Positions 11,616 to 22,970 are shown, counted from the stretch's first letter. The stretch: 64,000 bases of DNA from Bactericera cockerelli (GCA_024516035.1 CM044955.1:14872079-14936078); one strand, 5' to 3'. Program-made: numbers and translations. The notes: generated by a model from the letters alone, not told the origin.

Positions 11616-12250
11616 TCAATGGTTTGAAACTTATACGGGACAAGAAAAGCTATTCTCCCATTTGGAATTTTGAATACGTCTTTGGCTTACTGCTGAAAAT
11701 GCTGAAAACTCATTAGTCCTAGTCGGGCAGTAGAAACAACGCGATACTATTTTATATTTTCGCTATTTTTAATTAGTCTTTATTTCAAAATATTTACCTA
11801 GGTAGGTAACTAGGTAATTTAAAAGTTTGAAAATGGCCTTATCTTTCTGTCTCATCTACTTAAAAAAAAAAAAAAATGTTGAGGAAAATGCCTGACATTC
11901 ACAAAACACGCAACGATAAATTGCTGGGTAAAATTTATGAACCATAATCTATAAATCGTGCACAGCTAAACAGTTATTATTTATACCAAAGGGGTGACAG
12001 AAAGTGGATGGAAAATTATGGCAATTTTTCGAACTGAAAAGTGAGGCACACTATTTTTACTTTCAAGAAAAGGTTTGAACTATAAAACTTCACACTTCAC
12101 AGCATCTTGAAATTATTCTGGCTATTACCTACGCTGGACATTGGACATAGGATATTGGAGGAAAAAAAGTTATCGGCTGGACATACAAGTGCTACTCAAA
12201 AAAATCGAACACTTTAAAAAAAATAAAAAGCCTGTTATTTGTGTTTTTTA

Positions 12251-12502
12251 TGTTACAATTTTTATTGGGTAGCATCGAAATTACGGTAACTAGTTACAAT
12301 GCTAATGCACTATATCATCGTCTAATATTAATCTTGTAATGCCGCCACTGGTCGTTGCCCACTCTACAACTACCCCAATTGTCCTCACAAGGCTAGGGTA
12401 AGTCCCGACATTCAATGTACAGAGCAAAAAATATTATGACCCGCCGGGATTCGAACCCGTATCACCTGGAGTGTAATTTTATGATGCTGCCACTAGCCCA
12501 AC
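12251..12502 (-). mobile_element. tRNA-headed SINE, family A
   Basis: In reverse: GGGTAGCATCGAAATTACGG, TAATGCCGCCACTGGTCGTT, ACAACTACCCCAATTGTCCT and a head with GGGATTCGAACCCG. It is followed directly by a family B copy, giving two head-to-tail insertions. Confidence 0.75.
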
Positions 12503-12504
12503 TC

Positions 12505-12716
12505 AGGATAATAATAATAATATCGCCTAATTTATACTGCCTGATAAGGACTATTAAAATCCCATTATTCCAGCAGTAAGCCCAAGATATATTATTATGT
12601 GGTAAAAATCCCAAATGGGAGGATAAGTTGTCATGTCCCGGCTAGGTTTCGAACCCACGACCTCTGGAACCTGTGGATTCACAGAGTGCCGCCTTTACCA
12701 CTGAGCTACCGGGACA
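12505..12716 (-). mobile_element. tRNA-headed SINE, family B, full copy
   Basis: In reverse: an (AAT)n tail, TTATACTGCCTGATAAGGAC, ATTCCAGCAGTAAGCCCAAG, then GGTTTCGAACCCACGACCTC and the A-box end TACCACTGAGCTACCGGGAC. Confidence 0.8.
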
Positions 12717-13196
12717 GACAAGTTATCCTCCCAGGATGGGTGAGATTAACGTAGGTATCTGGTTAGTGTGTTTCCAGTGAATAGAGGGTAAAGCCGTTTG
12801 TTGACAAAGATGTAGGAGTAAACAAAAAAACCTCCCGTTAAATTTGGAATTGATTCATCTCTTATTTTGCAAGAGGATCCTTCGTTCCACATTTTAATTC
12901 TCTAGGTTACATCAAAGCATGTGATTGTCAAGTAGCCACTATACTAGAGATTAACTAGTTAGTTCCGGCATATCTAAGTATTGTTTTGACCGACAAACTC
13001 ATTCTGATAGCGCTAATTAGTCCAGAACTCCAATTAATTATTTAATGATATCTTATGAAATTCAAGTGCAATAACAATATTTATAATTAGAACTATAATG
13101 ATGGTCAGATGGTTGCATGAATTATAACTGCTATTGTGAAAATCTCCAAATCTCCTTTTCAACTGCACTCTGATTGGATTATTTGGTATACAGGTA

Positions 13197-13243
13197 TAAT
13201 AATATAATACCCAAGAGTAAAGTCACTTGGGTATTATATTATT
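13197..13243. repeat. Short perfect hairpin
   Basis: AATAATATAATACCCAAG and its reverse complement CTTGGGTATTATATTATT are separated by about 10 bp. It may be the remnant of a small inverted-repeat element. Confidence 0.7.
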
Positions 13244-13719
13244 AAATACAAATAACTATTACAATGGAAAAAATGGAAACATTTAAAAAAAATGGAAAAA
13301 AGGGTATGGGTTATTAGCACGAAACATCACGGCTGAAAGGGAGATTTGGGGATCCTGAGAGTGAGAGTGATTTCTGGAATGAGGCTCTGGTATGTACTGA
13401 TAGCCAATGTAGGTAATTTGTACAACAATCATTTTATTATTATACTTTCAAGAACAACTTCTCACCTCTCTGTTTCAATTCACTGATACGTAAGTGTTCA
13501 TGAGCTGATTTCAACAACATAGCATTGAAATTTACACTATTATATGTTCACACTACTTAAAATACCTAATTGTATCTTAACTCCATGAAGTTCACGTCTT
13601 AATTCTTATCAAACGAAAGTATACAAATAATGGAAGCACGGCGGACCTAATTAAGATGCTTGCGCAATACCCCTGTATAATAAGATCTATAAAATTGGGA
13701 ATTGGGAAACAATACATTC

Positions 13720-14030
13720 ACGCGAGCCATGCCTAAGCCGTCCGAACACAACTCCGACAGCTAGTCCGCATACCATCCGACCTCTTGCCATCAATCAAAC
13801 CAATCTCCGTCAGCCAATCAACACGTTGGGCTTTGGAATGCAAACAATGCGTCCGGTTAATTTTATTTGGACGTAAATTGGACCACAAGAATCCGCGTTG
13901 CATCACGGCATCCGAGATCGGGCGAGGAATGTACTTTCTGAGGCGACCCGGAGTCTCCGAAGGTTTCGAAGGTCTAAAGGAAACAGCATCTCACAGTTGG
14001 TTAGGAATACGAGGAGGTGTAAGTCAGTTC
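13720..14030. other. GC-richer unexplained stretch
   Basis: The base composition changes from the AT-rich surroundings to near-even, with several CG words (CCGTCCG, GCGTCCGG, GGGCGAGG) and a donor-like GGTGTAAGTC at about 14015. No convincing protein frame is visible: the 140-codon plus frame crosses into the MITE at 14069 and matches nothing known to me. It could be a noncoding first exon or promoter region. Confidence 0.3.
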
Positions 14031-14068
14031 GTAATTATTGTCGATACATATCGGTTTCATTACCCATA

Positions 14069-14553
14069 CAGGGTGTCCCGTTATAATCGAGACAGTCTAA
14101 TATCTCGAGAACTAGTGGAGACAGAAAATTGGTGTTTTCGACGGTTTTCCCAAATTTATGGAGGACATTTATTAGTGACCTTTCATAGTTCGTTTACAAG
14201 AAACTAGCTGTCGGACTGTGTTCAGCCGGTTTACAATTTTCACAGAATAAGTCTGAAATTAATACACAAGTCATTGCTGAGCATTGGTTTTCCCTATCTT
14301 AGACGGTAAGCAATTCGAGACTTAGCGACATAGAGGTTTTACATACACGTCTATTATAATTCCGCCCTAAGAGTTCCATTTACAAAAACAAAGTTGACCT
14401 TGAACGGACCTTAAAGAAGGCACCTGACAAATTTCAATAGGTCACTGATAAAAAATGTCACCTAAAATTTAGGAAAACCAACTAAAACATGAACTTTATA
14501 TCTTCATTAGTTCTCTAGATATTTGAGTGTCTCGATTATAATGGGACACCCTG
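14069..14553. mobile_element. mariner-type MITE, TA target duplication
   Basis: The ends are inverted: CAGGGTGTCCCGTTATAATC on the left and its near reverse complement GATTATAATGGGACACCCTG on the right (one mismatch). TA lies on both sides (14067-14068, 14554-14555). CAGGGTGTCCC ends are typical of mariner-like elements. It is 485 bp with no transposase frame. Confidence 0.8.
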
Positions 14554-15372
14554 TATACATGTATAATAATACAGAGGCATATATCTTCCCTGTCTTGTTT
14601 TTCATTGTATATACGATGGTAATTATATTATGTGTAATTGTGTATATACATAAATTACAAACATATCTTCATCAGAATTTGCATTTTACTGTGTGTATTA
14701 GGTATGTGGAAATATCTCGCCTCTAGATAATGGTGTGTGTTTGTTCTCGCCATGCTGAGAGATAAGATTAATTTGAAATGCACTGATGCTCCGTCAAATT
14801 GATTCTGAGGAATATCTTAATTGATATGAATTATGATCATATTGATCATACTTCAAGTGCTCGTTCTTGGCAACAATGTTTGGAATGTTTGTAAGATGAC
14901 TGAAATTTGCAAGGGATATCTTTCAGTGTGTTGAACCAGTGGTCAATGTTAAAGGGAGTTAGAGCCATTTGTCTCTTCTTTCGTTTTAGATGTATTGTTG
15001 TGTTTGACTCTGGCGGCTAACTTCTCTAATTGAGGAGTCTTTTAGATAGTAGAGGCATACTACGAGATTGACATGCTACAACATCTCAAAGGCCCCCGTG
15101 GCAACTTTACAGTCCTAATTGGTGTGCCGCTTCACGTTACGATTTCTGGGTTCAGTTTAAATAAAGATAAACATCTAATTACATTGTATGAAGAGTCATT
15201 TGTGGTTCAACAAAGAGTAAATAGGTACACAAATATTTCGACTATAGATCTTCCTGTTACTCTCATCTTGTTAAATTTTAAATCAAGAGAAAATATGCTG
15301 GATATTTACCGGGGTTAAATTTAGATAGTGAAAATGTCATTGATGAAATACTGACGAGTATTAAATGTGAGA

Positions 15373-15570
15373 CAATAATAATAATATGGCCTTATTTATA
15401 CTGCCCGATTGGGACTATTAACTCCTATTATTCCAGCAGTAAGCCCAAGACGTATTATTATGTGGTAAAAATCCCAAATGGGAGAATAACTTCTCATGTC
15501 CCGACTGGGTTTCGAACCCGAGACCTCTGGATTCACAGAGTGCCGCCTTTGCTACTGAGCTACCGGGACA
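15373..15570 (-). mobile_element. tRNA-headed SINE, family B, full copy
   Basis: In reverse: a (TAA)n tail, TTTATACTGCCCGATTGGGA, ATTCCAGCAGTAAGCCCAAG, GGTTTCGAACCCGAGACCTC and GCTACTGAGCTACCGGGACA. Confidence 0.8.
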
Positions 15571-15599
15571 GACCGGCATAATAATAATATGTTAATACC

Positions 15600-16530
15600 G
15601 ACCTTCTTCATACCGCTTGATTCAAAATACACAAAACTACGGGGGGACTCAGTCATTAGTTTCTGGTATTTTATTTCAAAATCACTCACCCAATAAAACC
15701 AGAGCCCATAAAGTGCCTTGTAAGGCATTGCATGTTCGCTTTGTTAGCAGAGAGTAGCTTGCAGCAGTTTCTAGTCTACTTCTCTCTGGTAACGATTGTT
15801 TTTGTAATTACTATCATAACAGCTCGAGCTTTTTCTCAGCCAGGGCTGGTTTCACGAACTTCAATATAGATTCTTTAATTAGATATATTAGCAACTTCTC
15901 ACAATTACATTTGTGGGTAGTAAATGGCATCCATTTTCTCTTCTGTTGGTAATGCTGCTATTATACTTGCTATGGTCCTTTAATATATGGGTTTGAGAGC
16001 AGAGATTGCCTCAGGCAATAATCATGCCCTTTGTTAGTATTATTCTTGTCAATAAAGAGTTATTATTATTATTTTTAAGGGCCAAAATTATAATGTTGAT
16101 TATAATAAAAAATAAAATAAAGATAAGGGTCGACCGTCCCTCAAGTCCGAGTTCCGTCCAATCATTGTGCACCAGATTCCAACTTGACAGAGGGTCTGCC
16201 CTTTGTTTCAATCTTCTTTTATAATTTGGCCCTCACTTAAATCTCTCGTATGTATGTATCTACTTATTAGAGGTTCTCTGTTTCCAACACCATAGGTCAT
16301 AGGTTATGAATTTTTGTTAACAGATCTCGAAAAAATTATGAGAATCGACCCCCATCACTGTTCCTCTCAAAACAAATAATCATAAAATGATTCCTTAACT
16401 AACTCCAAGACGTTAACAGATAGATAAAAATTGATGAGAGGGAGATTTGCGAAATTTGAGAATGAGAAAGCTTAGAGAAGTCTTTTTTACTTTGTATTAC
16501 CTAGAAGGTATAGAGAGTATTGTTTTCGGT
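15600..16530. other. Noncoding stretch with an inverted-repeat family remnant
   Basis: There is no gene. Around 16125-16225 is a remnant of the 2135-2335 family (CCCTCAAGTCCGAGTTCCGT). The rest is AT-rich without recognisable features. Confidence 0.5.
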
Positions 16531-16532
16531 CG

Positions 16533-16790
16533 GTTTTTTGGTTTTAACGTCTCCTTCAACTGCATGGTCATATCACGACGCGACGGGGGTTTCACCCTCC
16601 ATTCGTTGGACATCACAAACCAGCAACTAAAATTAACCTTACCAATTGGGTGGGGCCGGGAATAGCCAGTATCACGAGAGTTAGAATTTGAAGGGTCACC
16701 TATACAAGTCCCAGCCTAGCTGGACGATGCTTAACTACAGTGACTAAATGAGAACTGGAGTATTCAACGTGCCATTGACGCTGGCTTTCA
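16533..16790 (-). mobile_element. 5S-headed SINE, near full copy
   Basis: In reverse: GGTTTTAACGTCTCCTTCAA, TGGTCATATCACGACG, CACCCTCCATTCGTTGGAC, GGTCACCTATACAAGTCCC, GATGCTTAACTACAGTGAC, GAGAACTGGAGTATTCAACG and GACGCTGGC. The 5S-derived part is at the right end. Confidence 0.75.
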
Positions 16791-17505
16791 GAGAAGACTA
16801 AAAGCATAGTAGAGAATCTCTTTCATTTGACAACACCGGGTTAGTTTCCTTTGCATCAAGCCTGACTGTAGCACCCACAACTCTCGGATCAAGATTGTGT
16901 ACCAACAGGGCTGTCGAGTTTGTCAGTACAAATAGTTTAAACAGAAGGTATTACGCGGTCTACTCCTGATCAATGGACTGAAAAGAAAGGTAGTCAGGAT
17001 CATTGGTATTGTCCTGAGTATTTTTTTTTTTTTCTTCTTCTTAGCAAATGAACCCTTCTTTATAAACGGTGGCTGTATGGACCCTAATTTTGGTCCACTG
17101 CCAAAAAACCAAAAAAAAAAAACCAAAAAAAAAAAAACCCCTTCTCTATTATTTTGTGCCAACATCGATGACACTTTAAATCCACCAGTTTCCGTCCGAT
17201 TAATGAAATCAGACAACGCCCAGACCAATATTTTTTCCCCTTTATAAAAGTAATTAAATGGTCGATACTCCATTGGCGAAAAATCGACCGTCAGTTGGCC
17301 GATTCGGGCGATAACATATGAGATATCGAAAAATGCATGGCAGTAAAAGCACCCATTTCAATTTCATGAAAACGTCTTTGGCTGATTTGATCATGATGAT
17401 GAAGATAATATGTTTATTTCCCTTGCCATTTTCTCTTATCAGTGGTAACTGGTGGGGTCGGCCCTGTTTTTGAACTATAATCATGATGAATAGTAAGTTC
17501 TTTCA
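16791..17505. other. Noncoding stretch
   Basis: A/T homopolymers (17020-17140) and nothing else recognisable. The minus-strand open frames here are poly-Lys/Phe artefacts. Confidence 0.5.
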
Positions 17506-17640
17506 AACCACCGAACTTAAAAGCTTGATCGATAAGGCGGTAACGTGTCGGTGGTTCAAGTCCCGGTTTTAGCGTAGATTTAGTAAAGCGAGGTAGTTGT
17601 GATATCACTAAAGTGTTCAACACAAATATGATAACTTTTA
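17506..17640 (+). mobile_element. tRNA-headed SINE, family C
   Basis: AGCTTGATCGATAAGGCGG and B box GTGGTTCAAGTCCCGG, then TAGTTGTGATATCAC and AACACAAATATGATAA. Other copies: 18467-18603, 27380-27515, 34929-35045, 48602-48715, 51830-51975, 54551-54686. Confidence 0.75.
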
Positions 17641-18285
17641 AACTTTTAGCTTAGTACATTCAAACCAAATAATATAAATGCTGCAAAAAGGCAGATTAAA
17701 GCAACAATAACAGCAACTTACCTCACTATTTTGAGGTAAAGAACTTCACTATCCAATTAAATGAATAATATAAAGGACATAGTCGGAATTTGCATAGTTT
17801 GTGCAATATTTAAAGTACTCATTTTATTGAATATAATTACTGTAAAGAACTGTTAACAACTATCGTAAATGGTTTGGTTACAAGAAATAATTATGAGTTT
17901 TATGTTAAAATGAAAACAGGGCTTAAGTAAATTGATATTTGTATAGCACAAGACCTTATAAGTATGGTTATTAAAAAGAGTCCGATATAATAATTTTAAG
18001 CTGACATTTACGATTGCTTTCAGGGCGTAATTTGTTAGCTTACAAGATGAATAGGTAGCAAGATTTACCTGTATACAAAAGATACTCATGAAAAAAACAA
18101 ATTGAAGGTAGAATATAAATAAATTTTATGTGGAAATGTAGAAAAACATACAATTTGAACTTGCCGAAGTGATTGCTCCAGTACTGCACTATGTTTTGTT
18201 TCTTGCCTAACTTCACCGAGGTGCCTCATTTACATAGATTTATATGATGGTTGTGTCATAGCGGTGGAAGGATTGATGGAGTATT

Positions 18286-18486
18286 AAAGTTCATTTGAAA
18301 ATGAGAAAATTGACCCATTAATTCAAAATGCCTATTACACATCTAGCTCAAACAACAGCTTTCATTGAAATATAGTTTTCAACTAAAACATACATTATTC
18401 AGTAATTTTAAAAGACATTTGAAATGTATGTAAATAAAGTGACTATAAAACAATAGACCGACCTCAGTAGCTTGATCGATAAGGCA
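18286..18486 (+). repeat. 200-bp direct repeat, copy 1
   Basis: By eye identical to 27199-27399 (AAAGTTCATTTGAAAATGAG to CGATAAGGCA). It runs from non-SINE sequence into the first part of a family C SINE. Beyond this point the two SINEs differ at many positions. Confidence 0.85.
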
Positions 18487-18603
18487 GCGGACTTGTAACC
18501 TGGAGGTCGATGGTTCAAGTCCCGGTTTCAGCGTAGATTTGGTAAAGCGAGTTTGAGTAGTTGTGATATCACGAAAGTGATTAACACAAATATGATAAGT
18601 TGA
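18467..18603 (+). mobile_element. tRNA-headed SINE, family C, full copy
   Basis: GACCGACCTCAGTAGCTTGA, anticodon-loop region GGACTTGTAACC (reads TGT or GTA), B box ATGGTTCAAGTCCCGG, 3' end AACACAAATATGATAA. Confidence 0.8.
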
Positions 18604-19000
18604 TAACACTTTATATTTTCACCGAGAAAAGTAGTTTTCATTTTCAGGAATCCATAGCAACATAGATTTGATAATTTGAAGAGAATTACGAGTAATTTTT
18701 TGTGTGACATTTTTCTCAATCCATACATTTCATGAGAGCAAAAACAACAAAACATATATACAATATCCATAAAGTCATATACTTAGGTATCTATACATAT
18801 GTAATTTTGAGTAGGTATAATAACTATTTGGTACAAATAGGTATACGATGTAAGTAAATACGAGTATGTATGTAATGATGTAGGATTGTAATTGTAGGTC
18901 TTAGGTTTGCGATCGATGTATGTAGCAATTTAATTTCTAAGATATGAGTTTGAGCAAGCTAATAGTATTTCTAACAATTCTTGAAGTTTTCTCAACAGTT

Positions 19001-19738
19001 TCATTTTTTTCGTTTTAAACTTTTGATTTCTTCTAACAAGAGGGTCTTGTTTTTCATGATGTTATCGATACTGTTTATCCTGATAAGTGTTGCTTTTTTT
19101 CCTACATCTGGTGATTTTTTGATGTCTTTTCTGTAGATTTTGACATTTTCTATTTTACTTATGTTATTTAAATCTTTGGTGGGGGTTCTGGAGCTCTCAT
19201 GTTTAACATTACTTTTTGCAGTCAAGTCTTGTTTTTCTGCAGATTTATTCATTTTCTCTTTGATGTCACGTCGTTTGTCTTCACAATTACCTTTCTGTTC
19301 ATCAATATTATGTTTCTTAGTTTCTTGTATATCTCTTTTGGTTTCAGTTATGTCATATTCCTTTTTTAAGACGGAACTATCAACAGTTCTAACATTTTCA
19401 ATATTTTTCTTTGACTCATTAGCACTAGTTTCAGAATTCAACTTTAAAGAAATCTTCTCATCATTATTTTCTACTATGTCATTTAGCACTTCCTGACTAT
19501 TTCCTAAAATGTGTTTCGTAATCTCTGGTTTTTCAATAATTTCTTTATCCAAAGCTAACTCTAGACGGGTCATAAGATAATCATTCTCCAACTCTTCATG
19601 TCTTCTTTTACTGTCATCTTGTAAACAATTTTTATTACATTGTCTGTTAAATTTATTTTCAATTTTGTGTTCTTGTTTTGCATTATTGTTACAAACAACC
19701 TTATCGTCGACATTAACTATCTTATCGTTTAGCTTCAA
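19001..19738 (-). CDS. Out-of-frame continuation of the hypothetical protein
   Basis: Immediately after the stop of the 769-codon frame, a 245-codon frame with no ATG at its start continues, KLNDKIVNVDDKVVC to EEIKSLKRKK, ending at TGA 19001-19003. Its composition (Lys, Glu, Asn, Asp, Ser) is the same as the upstream frame, and the two abut within 3 bases. The upstream frame passes through six A (plus strand T at 19743-19748). One additional A there would run both frames together as one protein of about 1,015 residues. So this is most likely the true C-terminus of the same gene, displaced by an assembly or sequencing error or by a real frameshift mutation. An independent gene here is unlikely. 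Confidence 0.6.
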   Translation of the reverse strand: MKLNDKIVNVDDKVVCNNNAKQEHKIENKFNRQCNKNCLQDDSKRRHEELENDYLMTRLELALDKEIIEKPEITKHILGNSQEVLNDIVENNDEKISLKLNSETSANESKKNIENVRTVDSSVLKKEYDITETKRDIQETKKHNIDEQKGNCEDKRRDIKEKMNKSAEKQDLTAKSNVKHESSRTPTKDLNNISKIENVKIYRKDIKKSPDVGKKATLIRINSIDNIMKNKTLLLEEIKSLKRKK

Positions 19739-22044
19739 ACTATTTTTTCATCACGAGATTCCAACTTCACAACAATTTCATCAGGTGGATTTTTGTCATG
19801 TTCTTCGTGTTTTTGTAGAGTTTTTCTTTTCTCTTCTTGCGCTATGCTTATTTTTTCTTGGGCTCTTAATATCCCCAATATATTTTCATTTTGCAGTTTT
19901 AAACTGGTCGTATAGTTTTCTTTTAAAGGTTTTTGAATACTACCATAACTTTTCACGGGCCTAGGGATAGGCTCAGACAAAGAATCTTTCTCTGGCACAG
20001 AATTATCCTCAGCTAAAAGAATCGAGTTAGGTACCTCCCATTTCTGTCTTGTCTGTTTCACGTATCCTTTATTTTCTGATGAATGATAATTTAGTGTTTT
20101 ACTATTACTTAAAACTTCTGTGTCCACCTCATTTTCTTTCAAAGATTCATTTTTTTCTTTAATTGGCGCATAATTATCCTCAATCAAAAGTATAGAATTA
20201 GGTACCTCCCATTTTTTTCTTGTTTGTTTAAGGTATCCCTTATTTTCTGACTCAAGACAAGTTAGACTCAAAACTTCTATGTCTTCCTCATTTTCTTTCA
20301 ATGATTCAGGTTTTTCTTTAATTGGGACTCCTACTTCTTTCAATATCCTAGTTGAAAATGTTAGATCACCATTTTGATTTTGACTAGCTATATTTCTTTC
20401 ATTTTTAATATCATTTCCCAACATTTCATCAATATTATCTAAACTATTTTCATAGGAACTATTATTACTTTTCAAAGTTCTGCTTTTATTAAACGATAGT
20501 ACTCGAACTGTTTTCCTTTTACAATCTGATTCGATTTTGTTGGGTAATATATTATCTGTACATGAATCATTATTTTCTTTTGAATTCAAATCGACATCTT
20601 CCTCAATTAATTTTTGAATAGTTATAGCACCTTGTATATTAGGATCATCTTCTGCATTTGGACAGTTCTCAGTGCAGTTTTGATCTACCCTAAAATTTAG
20701 ATCTTCTAAGGGATCGGGGAAATCAATTTCATCAGGGTCATTTAGGGTAGTTATTTGGGATCCTGGTCCAAAATTTTCCTCAAGCCATTTCAAAGTGTGT
20801 TCACTAGGTGGTATGTTGACAGCATAAAGTTTGTTGTTGGCATTGCGATAGCACATTGTGCGAACTGTGGTTCTAGGATTCTGGACTAAATTAATTCTCC
20901 TTTCATCACAAGGTAAAAAATCCAATGGGTTTCTTGGCTCTTCCTTCAGAATTTCATCTCCAAATTTCTTTTGTGTGACCTCCAATATTTGAGTGTTAGT
21001 AATTTTAATGTTTTTGCTATGATTTGATTTTGTTTTTTTCTTTCCTCCCAAAATGATCATACTATGGTAATATCTATGTCGAGATAAACCCTCATCCTCT
21101 TTTACTTTTTTACATTTCTTTATTTTCTCTTTGTCCGGTGACTTACATTTTATTCTTCCTTTTTTGTTGATCGAGAGCTGATTTAATTCATGAATTTCTT
21201 CAATCGTTCCTCTTTTAACATTACATTCTAAATTAGGATCATAATGTTCACTAAATTTACTACATTGTGGTGTGTCATTAGCTACAAAAGTTTCAAATTC
21301 TCGTATGTTATCAAGTATTGGACTGTCAGCAATCTGATCTACATTGTTTAATTTAACATCTTCTTTCTTTGTGGACTCAAAAATGAATTCCTTGTTACAT
21401 TTATAAGAATTTAACTGTACACAAGTGTCGTCATATCTTCCGTAAAGGGAATCTTTTCTAACTTCCGTAGTAGCTTGAGAAGAATCTTCATTGCTTGTTT
21501 CTTCCTGTTCTCTACCCTCTGTGAGTTTCGCATTATCTATTGTCTGTGAGTTTAATGATGTTACTGGGTCCCTGTTATTCTTACTTATGTCGTCAGCAAT
21601 ATTACCTGCACCAAATTGGACCTCCTGCTGATTGCAACCTTCTGTCTCGTCGATTCCAAATTCCTTGTTGATGCTTTCTGGTTCCATGTCACTGTGGCTG
21701 TCGTTGACAAAGAGCATTGTCTTGTTTTTCTGTCTATTGTTCTGGGAACACTTCACTAGATCGACATTCTGCTCCTCAAGGAAGGTTTGTGGTATGATGT
21801 CCACACTCTCAATTGACGACTCTCGGTTCTGGACGACACACGGGATGTTGTATTTTGTCGATGAGAATTCTGATTTGGGTCTGTAGATACCGAATTCTTT
21901 TCTCAGCTTATTCGTAAAATAGGCAGAAGAGAATTGATTTAAGTTCTTACTTGCTTTCTTTAGATTCTGCCTCTTGTTTTTGTCCACGTTGTACACCTGT
22001 TTTTTGTTCTTGGAATTGAAAATCTTTGACAAAAAACTATCCAT
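19735..22044 (-). CDS. Hypothetical Lys/Glu/Asn-rich protein, intronless
   Basis: A 769-codon reading frame without introns starts MDSFLSKIFNSKNKKQVYNV in a good start context (CAAAATGG) and ends DEIVVKLESRDEKIV at TGA 19735-19737. I do not recognise the family. The most protein-like stretch is in the middle: TVRTMCYRNANNKLYAVNIP, HTLKWLEENFGPGSQITTL and DEIDFPDPLEDLNFRV. Near the C-terminus a 20-residue motif is duplicated, ENKGY(L/V)KQTR(K/Q)KWEVPNSILL, ending near residues 619 and 677. Four KEN tripeptides occur (for example SLKENEED, PLKENYTT), which could be degrons or chance in such composition. A charged helix-prone segment follows (ILRAQEKISIAQEEKRKTLQ). The absence of introns in an intron-rich region suggests a single large exon or a retrogene. 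Upstream exons were not identified. Confidence 0.7.
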   Translation of the reverse strand: MDSFLSKIFNSKNKKQVYNVDKNKRQNLKKASKNLNQFSSAYFTNKLRKEFGIYRPKSEFSSTKYNIPCVVQNRESSIESVDIIPQTFLEEQNVDLVKCSQNNRQKNKTMLFVNDSHSDMEPESINKEFGIDETEGCNQQEVQFGAGNIADDISKNNRDPVTSLNSQTIDNAKLTEGREQEETSNEDSSQATTEVRKDSLYGRYDDTCVQLNSYKCNKEFIFESTKKEDVKLNNVDQIADSPILDNIREFETFVANDTPQCSKFSEHYDPNLECNVKRGTIEEIHELNQLSINKKGRIKCKSPDKEKIKKCKKVKEDEGLSRHRYYHSMIILGGKKKTKSNHSKNIKITNTQILEVTQKKFGDEILKEEPRNPLDFLPCDERRINLVQNPRTTVRTMCYRNANNKLYAVNIPPSEHTLKWLEENFGPGSQITTLNDPDEIDFPDPLEDLNFRVDQNCTENCPNAEDDPNIQGAITIQKLIEEDVDLNSKENNDSCTDNILPNKIESDCKRKTVRVLSFNKSRTLKSNNSSYENSLDNIDEMLGNDIKNERNIASQNQNGDLTFSTRILKEVGVPIKEKPESLKENEEDIEVLSLTCLESENKGYLKQTRKKWEVPNSILLIEDNYAPIKEKNESLKENEVDTEVLSNSKTLNYHSSENKGYVKQTRQKWEVPNSILLAEDNSVPEKDSLSEPIPRPVKSYGSIQKPLKENYTTSLKLQNENILGILRAQEKISIAQEEKRKTLQKHEEHDKNPPDEIVVKLESRDEKIV

Positions 22045-22660
22045 TTTGTCACTTTCTCTTAACTGATTAATTGATTTGAAATTTTAATAATATTTTCGAT
22101 GAAAATGAAACGCACTAAAAAATTATTATTTTGATATTTCATCTGAAAATAATTTAATTTCGTTTTAGCCTTGGGTTAGCGAGGGTTCGAGTTGACTAAG
22201 TATTCCGTAGAAAATCAGTCTGTGAAACACATTTTTCCAAGGGCCCGGCATCATGATGCTTTACATCTGAACTAACACATCTGTAAAATGTGGTATCGAA
22301 TATTGTTCTACATCTATAGAAACTCTAAAACTATGCAGTTTGAAAATTATAATTTTCAAAATGGAATACATGACAGCATTTAAAGTTTGAAGCTACACCT
22401 TTAAAGAAAATTTTAGCATCCATCTATGCTTTGTCCATTTTTTTTCAAACACTCTAACGGGAGAAAAAGCAATGACTAAACCAAATAGGGGATCGTCTGA
22501 CGAGACTCGAACACCTGTGGAAAAACAACATTGCACCAACCGGCAGGGTACAGAATTGTAGGAAGTGTTCAGGGAGATCAGCGATTCTCAACGTCTCCTG
22601 GGATCCGAAATGTTATGCTCAGTTGGACCTCTCAGGATTCTTAATTTTATTTATTTATTT
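22045..22660. other. Upstream region of the hypothetical gene
   Basis: Noncoding, AT-rich DNA directly 5' of the minus-strand frame. A promoter is expected here, but no clear TATA or initiator could be chosen. Confidence 0.4.
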
Positions 22661-22664
22661 AGAA

Positions 22665-22885
22665 ACTCTTTATTAGTATAAGTATAAGTATAAGTAGTGC
22701 TTTATTTAGACTGTCAGCGCAAGACAGGTAGTCCCATTATGCCAACAGTATATAGTAGAACATATACAGACAAATAATGGTAAAAATTAAATATAAAATT
22801 GACAATATTAATAATACAAGAAAAAATATGTCTGTCCTAACTAAAGGGCGGGGTTATTGCCTATGGCAATCTCTTCCACCCAACC
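22665..22885 (-). mobile_element. LINE-like 3' tail repeat
   Basis: In reverse: GAAACTCTTTATTAGTATAA, CAGACAAATAATGGTAAAAA, TGTCCTAACTAAAGGGCGGG, GGCAATCTCTTCCACCCAAC. Confidence 0.6.
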
Positions 22886-22889
22886 CTGA

Positions 22890-22970
22890 GTGTTCCATTG
22901 ATTAAGGAGCTAGTCTCGTTATCCAGGTATCTTGGTTCTGTTGGTTCAAACCCCACCCATTGCATGCATT
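22890..22970 (+). mobile_element. tRNA-like SINE head fragment
   Basis: GATTAAGGAGCTAGTCTCG with B box TTGGTTCAAACCCCACCC. It is abutted directly by the LINE tail at 22665-22885. Confidence 0.5.

Noticed and set aside
13785..14207. 140-codon plus-strand gene
   Set aside because: It runs from the GC-rich patch into the mariner-type MITE at 14069, and no domain or motif is recognised.
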